In this document: in pieces, positions 60,833 to 64,000 of the stretch
Numbering within the stretch: the first letter of the stretch is position 1
Layout: every line of letters begins with the position of its first letter
Source: Sphaerolaimus hirsutus
Lineage: Eukaryota; Nematoda; Chromadorea; Monhysterida; Sphaerolaimidae
Direction: 5' to 3'
Assembly: GCA_964036195.1 (NCBI GenBank)
Contig: OZ038451.1
Coordinates: 17,632,747 to 17,696,746 of the forward strand
Length of the DNA: 64,000 bases
Translations under genes and position numbers: made by a program
Notes under the pieces: generated by a model
What the model was told of the DNA's origin: nothing
Database searches by the model: none
Seen by the model: the letters and a program-made list of their open reading frames with translations, nothing else

Positions 60833-61185
60833 TACCGTATTACCTCGAAATACCCCAATGGGGGCTTATTATTTCGCCAGCAAAATTTGAGGGGGGGGTT
60901 AATTCGAGGGGGGGTTAATTCGAGGGTTTTTATAATTTCCTCAGAAATTTTCGTAAGGACCGTAGTAAATAGTAGGCATTTTCATACCCAAAACAGGTAA
61001 TAAATGTGTTCAAATGTGTAGCTGCAATGTAAATTAACAGTAATATACATCATGTACATTGCAAACATGACGTATTTATTATGTACGTGACGTACATCAT
61101 TCCGAGGGGGGGTTTATTATTTCCCCAACCCATTTTGAGGGGGGGGGGTCAATTCAGGGGGGGGATAATTCGAGGTAATACGGTA
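60833..61185. mobile_element. TACCGTA-family C-run MITE
   Basis: The left end is TACCGTATTACCTCGAAATA and the right end TAATTCGAGGTAATACGGTA. The internal text ATGTACATTGCAAACATGACG matches the inverse copy at 15948-16389 (20-base core). Confidence 0.85.
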
Positions 61186-61816
61186 TTTAACACCCAATGA
61201 TCACATAACCAATAATATAGTGGAAACCCAGGTATAAAAAATCGCTGAATATTTAATACAACGACGTTGGGTGGGTGACAGCCAGTAAGTGCAAAAATTA
61301 CAAAAATAGATACGTAATTGTTGAAATAAATATTTTGACCCGCACTCAGACATGTAGTTTCTAAAGTCGGACTACTTCAGAGGAAATTCGTTTGCGGAAA
61401 TCCTGTTTGTTAAAGTTTCTGTTACACAACACAAATCAATCACACTGAAAAGCAGTGAAAAATCAAACCGAAGAGAAATAAAAAAAATCACAAATTGGTG
61501 ATTATGGAATATCTCAATAAACTCATATTGCGCAAAATGGTAAAACAGTAGAATTGATCTTTTATAAAAATGAATAAATTATTCGTAAAGAACAAAAGCG
61601 CCATCGAAGGTAGTCGCCGAAAACACCTGTGCTCTTTCCTATATGTGAAGTTGTTTTATCAACGTCCCTAGTCTTAGTGAAGGCAACTAAAGTTACTACT
61701 CAGACAGAAAATTATCAGAAAATGCAGAAGACAATATTAGTTTCAATTGAATGTGCCACACTTGTCACAGCTTCACAATACAAAACTATACTTGGCCGCT
61801 TCAAAGCCCCCGACCC

Positions 61817-63062
61817 TCAAAGTTCTCCTTCGACGGTGCTGATCTTGAGCGCGGCAAAGTAGACAAATCGGACGGCGAGCAGCGCTGCGAACAGGAACAC
61901 CGCGCCGTAGGCGACGTAGAGCAACGGCTTGTCGGGTGCCACGGACCAGGGGGCAGTCCCAGACCCTGTAGAATGACCTGCAAAATGTCAAATGTCATGC
62001 AAAGTGCCAAAAGTCATGTAAAATGCCCTGCAAAATGGCAACTCGGTTTTGCATGGCATTTTGCAGGGCATTTTACATGACTTTTTGACACTTTGCGTGA
62101 CATTTGACATTTTACAGGTCACTTTACAGGGTCTGGAAGTGGCACCAGGTGCCCGCAGCCAGCCCGATGCCCACCGCCAAGAGAACCAGCGCGGCCAGCG
62201 CGAAGGCCACGGCGCGCGTGCGAGCGTAGGATCGACCCACGGACGAGATTTTCCGGCAGTGCGGGCACCGCGCCAACGTGTTCGTCAGAGTGTTGAACTG
62301 GGGTGAGATTGAATAGTGGGTGTAAGTAACATTATATTCGTGTAGGTGGATGCATAGGACAAATTGGGGGTGGCATTATAGGGAGGTGACACCAGAATTT
62401 CGTGTCTTCCCATTTTGTGGTAGACTGGCCTGGGTTTTGGGGCTGGGGGCTTTGACTGGTTCTTATCCTCGAATAAACCCCAATCCCGGGATAGGCGAGC
62501 CGTAAAAAAGCACCCATTTTACATGACAAATCTGTCCGACACACAGAAAAAAATATTTATTTTATGTTCAAAATCTCCAATCAGTCAAGAGATCTCCAAT
62601 CGCCAATACGACCCCAAACCCAACATAAATATGTGAACGTCTTCAAAATCGACTAACGCTAAACAAAATGGAACGACATGAAATCTTGGTGAACCCGCCC
62701 CCTAAAATGCCACTCCCAATTTCTAACACTGTCATAGGTAAATTTTTGGAGTAAAAAAGATGCAAACACAGATTTTATGCGTGACAGATCTTCTATCAAT
62801 CTTCGAATCTTCTATCAATATTTTATACTAAATCGACTGAGTGGATGGGCACAAGCAAGCTTCACTACAAAATATTCCATGTCAAGTGCTGGGCAACGAT
62901 ACGCGTCAAGTTCCAACGGTCGCGAAGTCAACAAGAATATAATTTGAGGCAACCCGATTCAGAGACTACCCGGACGCACCATAAAGATTTCCCTGCAGTG
63001 TGCGCACAGAACCCGACAGGTGCCTGGTGGTGCCCGAACTGCCGTTCCCACCGGAGACGCGC
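61817..63062 (-). CDS. PIP4P: Phosphatidylinositol-4,5-bisphosphate 4-phosphatase (TMEM55/PIP4P type), 5' partial
   Basis: Exons in transcription order: 63062-62980, then 62297-62148 continuing (after a hairpin insertion) 61948-61817 (stop TGA). The first encodes T-C-R-V-L-C-A-H-C-R-E-I-F-M, the second F-N-T-L-T-N-T-L-A-R-C-P-H-C-R-K-I-S-S-V-G, then two transmembrane helices (A-V-A-F-A-L-A-A-L-V-L-L-A-V-G-I-G-L and L-L-Y-V-A-Y-G-A-V-F-L-F-A-A-L-L) separated by G-T-W-S-V-A-P. This order of CxxC pairs, RCPHCRK and two helices is that of TMEM55A/B, late-endosomal enzymes that remove the 4-phosphate of PI(4,5)P2. The catalytic CX5R motif would be in exons beyond the window. The element at the G-T-W codon disrupts the frame unless removed. 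Confidence 0.83.
61949..62147 (-). mobile_element. Family-1 hairpin inside the PIP4P coding exon
   Basis: On the transcribed strand: G-T then CTGG, TGCCACTTCCAGACCC ... GGGTCTGGGACTGCCCC, CTGG and S-V-A-P. Removing 199 nt (element plus one CTGG) restores the frame between the two transmembrane helices. 199 is not a multiple of three, and in-frame TAA lies 21 nt into the element. The orientation relative to transcription equals that in MFS copy B. Confidence 0.82.
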
Positions 63063-64000
63063 CTGCAAAATTATACGATTAGGCCATGTTACAACTGGCC
63101 AGGGGTCAAGTAGTAGGTGTTGGGGGTTAGCATCACCTTAGCATCACCTAAAAGACAGATAGCTGAAATTTTTTCTGGGGGGCTGGGGGGCTTGGGGGGG
63201 GCTGGCGGGGGCACAATATAAAGGCTTTTCAAGGTTACGAAGGCAGAAAGGGGAAAAAATCGCTAATAATCAGTTAAAAGTAGGGTTAAAACGGGATCCC
63301 GATCCCGAATACCGCGAAAAACGGAATATTGTGTCCCGATTCCGATCTCGAAACCTCAATCCCGATCCCGAAATTTGAAAAAGCCAATCCCGATCCCGAG
63401 ACTTTGAAAATCCCAATCCCGTTCCCGTAAAAAATGCGCCAATCCCGATCCCGGAAAAATTCACAGACATAAAAGGTGCCGGAAATGGCACTTTTAAAGG
63501 ACCATTTTTGTATACAGTTTGCAATTTTTTTGCCTGCAAGCGCGCATTTCCCCACCTCCCTCTATATCTCTGCTCCATGGGCATGGGCACGGACACCACT
63601 ACAAATGGACTCAATACAGTGCCCATTACCATATTTTAAGGTTAATACACATGAGTATATGGTAGACAGTGGTGTGAATGACCATGCCAGGCAGCCCACT
63701 GCGCAGTGCCTAAATGAATCTATAGCATTGTTTAAAATGCCAATTTAATCCAATGTTTCTGGCATCCATTGTTTTTGGTGTTTTGGGTCATTAATGTTAC
63801 AAAAAACAACAACCGAAAACGAATTTTTAGGCCTTAATCCCGATCTCAAAAAACGCCAATCCCGATCCCGAAATCTCAAAAAAAACAATCCCGATCCCGA
63901 AATCTCAAAAAACCAATCCCGATCCCGAAAAGTCAATCCCGTTTGAACCCTAGTTAAAAGTAGCCAAAAGTATGTTTAAAGTGGCTAAAAATAGGTATAT
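63063..64000. other. Repeat-rich flank upstream of the visible PIP4P exons
   Basis: Apart from the hAT-type MITE 63281-63952 and a G-rich tract (63174-63212) I see nothing I can support as coding. Upstream PIP4P exons are expected beyond 64000 or in unrecognised short exons here. Confidence 0.5.
63281..63952. mobile_element. hAT-type MITE (CGGGATCCCGATCCCG family)
   Basis: The left end is TAGGGTTAAAACGGG and the right end CCCGTTTGAACCCTA. The 8-bp flanks GTTAAAAG at 63273-63280 and 63953-63960 are identical. It is the same family as 58695-59198. The interior is CCCGATCCCGAAA repeats and carries CAAGCGCGCA near 63538. Confidence 0.85.

Larger units (their letters stand above)
59245..61816. 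other. Intergenic region between PNPO and PIP4P genes (both minus)
   Basis: It contains a GATGGCCGA-family element (about 59400-60393, 5' end degraded) split by a CAGGGACGTA MITE (59705-60125), and a TACCGTA MITE (60833-61185). An open frame of 260 codons on the minus strand (58915-59697) is repeat text and is not a gene. Confidence 0.6.

Overview
This window is animal nuclear DNA. Its genes are split by many short and long GT-AG introns, there are few genes per kilobase, and both introns and intergenic DNA are packed with non-autonomous terminal-inverted-repeat (TIR) elements. The gene content (376-aa cytoplasmic-type actin, a cysteine-rich ectodomain protein with nematode-style DUF19-like and lustrin-like segments, tandem MFSD8-like transporters) fits an invertebrate, most likely a nematode or other ecdysozoan with a repeat-expanded genome. 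The species cannot be fixed from sequence alone. All exon models were read by hand from splice sites, phase and protein continuity.

Layout. 1-12371 (+): the 3' part of a very long cysteine-rich, probably GPI-anchored extracellular protein (26 exons seen). 15295-17302 (+): a small two-LIM protein. 21058-23732 (+): a complete actin gene. 24524-35119 (-): a complete MFSD8/CLN7-like transporter (copy A). 36512-~40606 (-): its tandem paralogue (copy B), first exon not found. 40879-41139 and ~42229-42366 (-): unassigned ORFs. 42367-45895: a 3.5-kb foldback element. 46058-55669 (+): a SMARCAL1-like annealing helicase. 56343-59244 (-): pyridoxamine 5'-phosphate oxidase. 61817-63062 (-): the 3' part of a phosphatidylinositol-4,5-bisphosphate 4-phosphatase (TMEM55/PIP4P type). 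These genes show no shared pathway. The MFSD8-like pair and PIP4P both belong to endolysosomal membranes, but they are not adjacent.

The most interesting signal is the link between TIR elements and introns. One intron of MFS copy B consists exactly of a hairpin element whose 5' end supplies GT and whose CCAG target-site duplication supplies the 3' AG. A hAT-type MITE with a perfect 8-bp duplication (CCAGTATC) sits inside a helicase exon of the SMARCAL1-like gene and can be read as an intron that uses a donor in its TIR and the acceptor in its duplication. A second hairpin family interrupts coding sequence of two unrelated genes (MFS copy B and PIP4P) in the same orientation. Precise removal of the element plus one CTGG copy restores both frames, yet the 3' end lacks AG, so these would have to be non-canonical introns (GT...TG) or recent gene-breaking insertions. 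Together this looks like intron gain by introner-like elements, possibly with unusual splicing.
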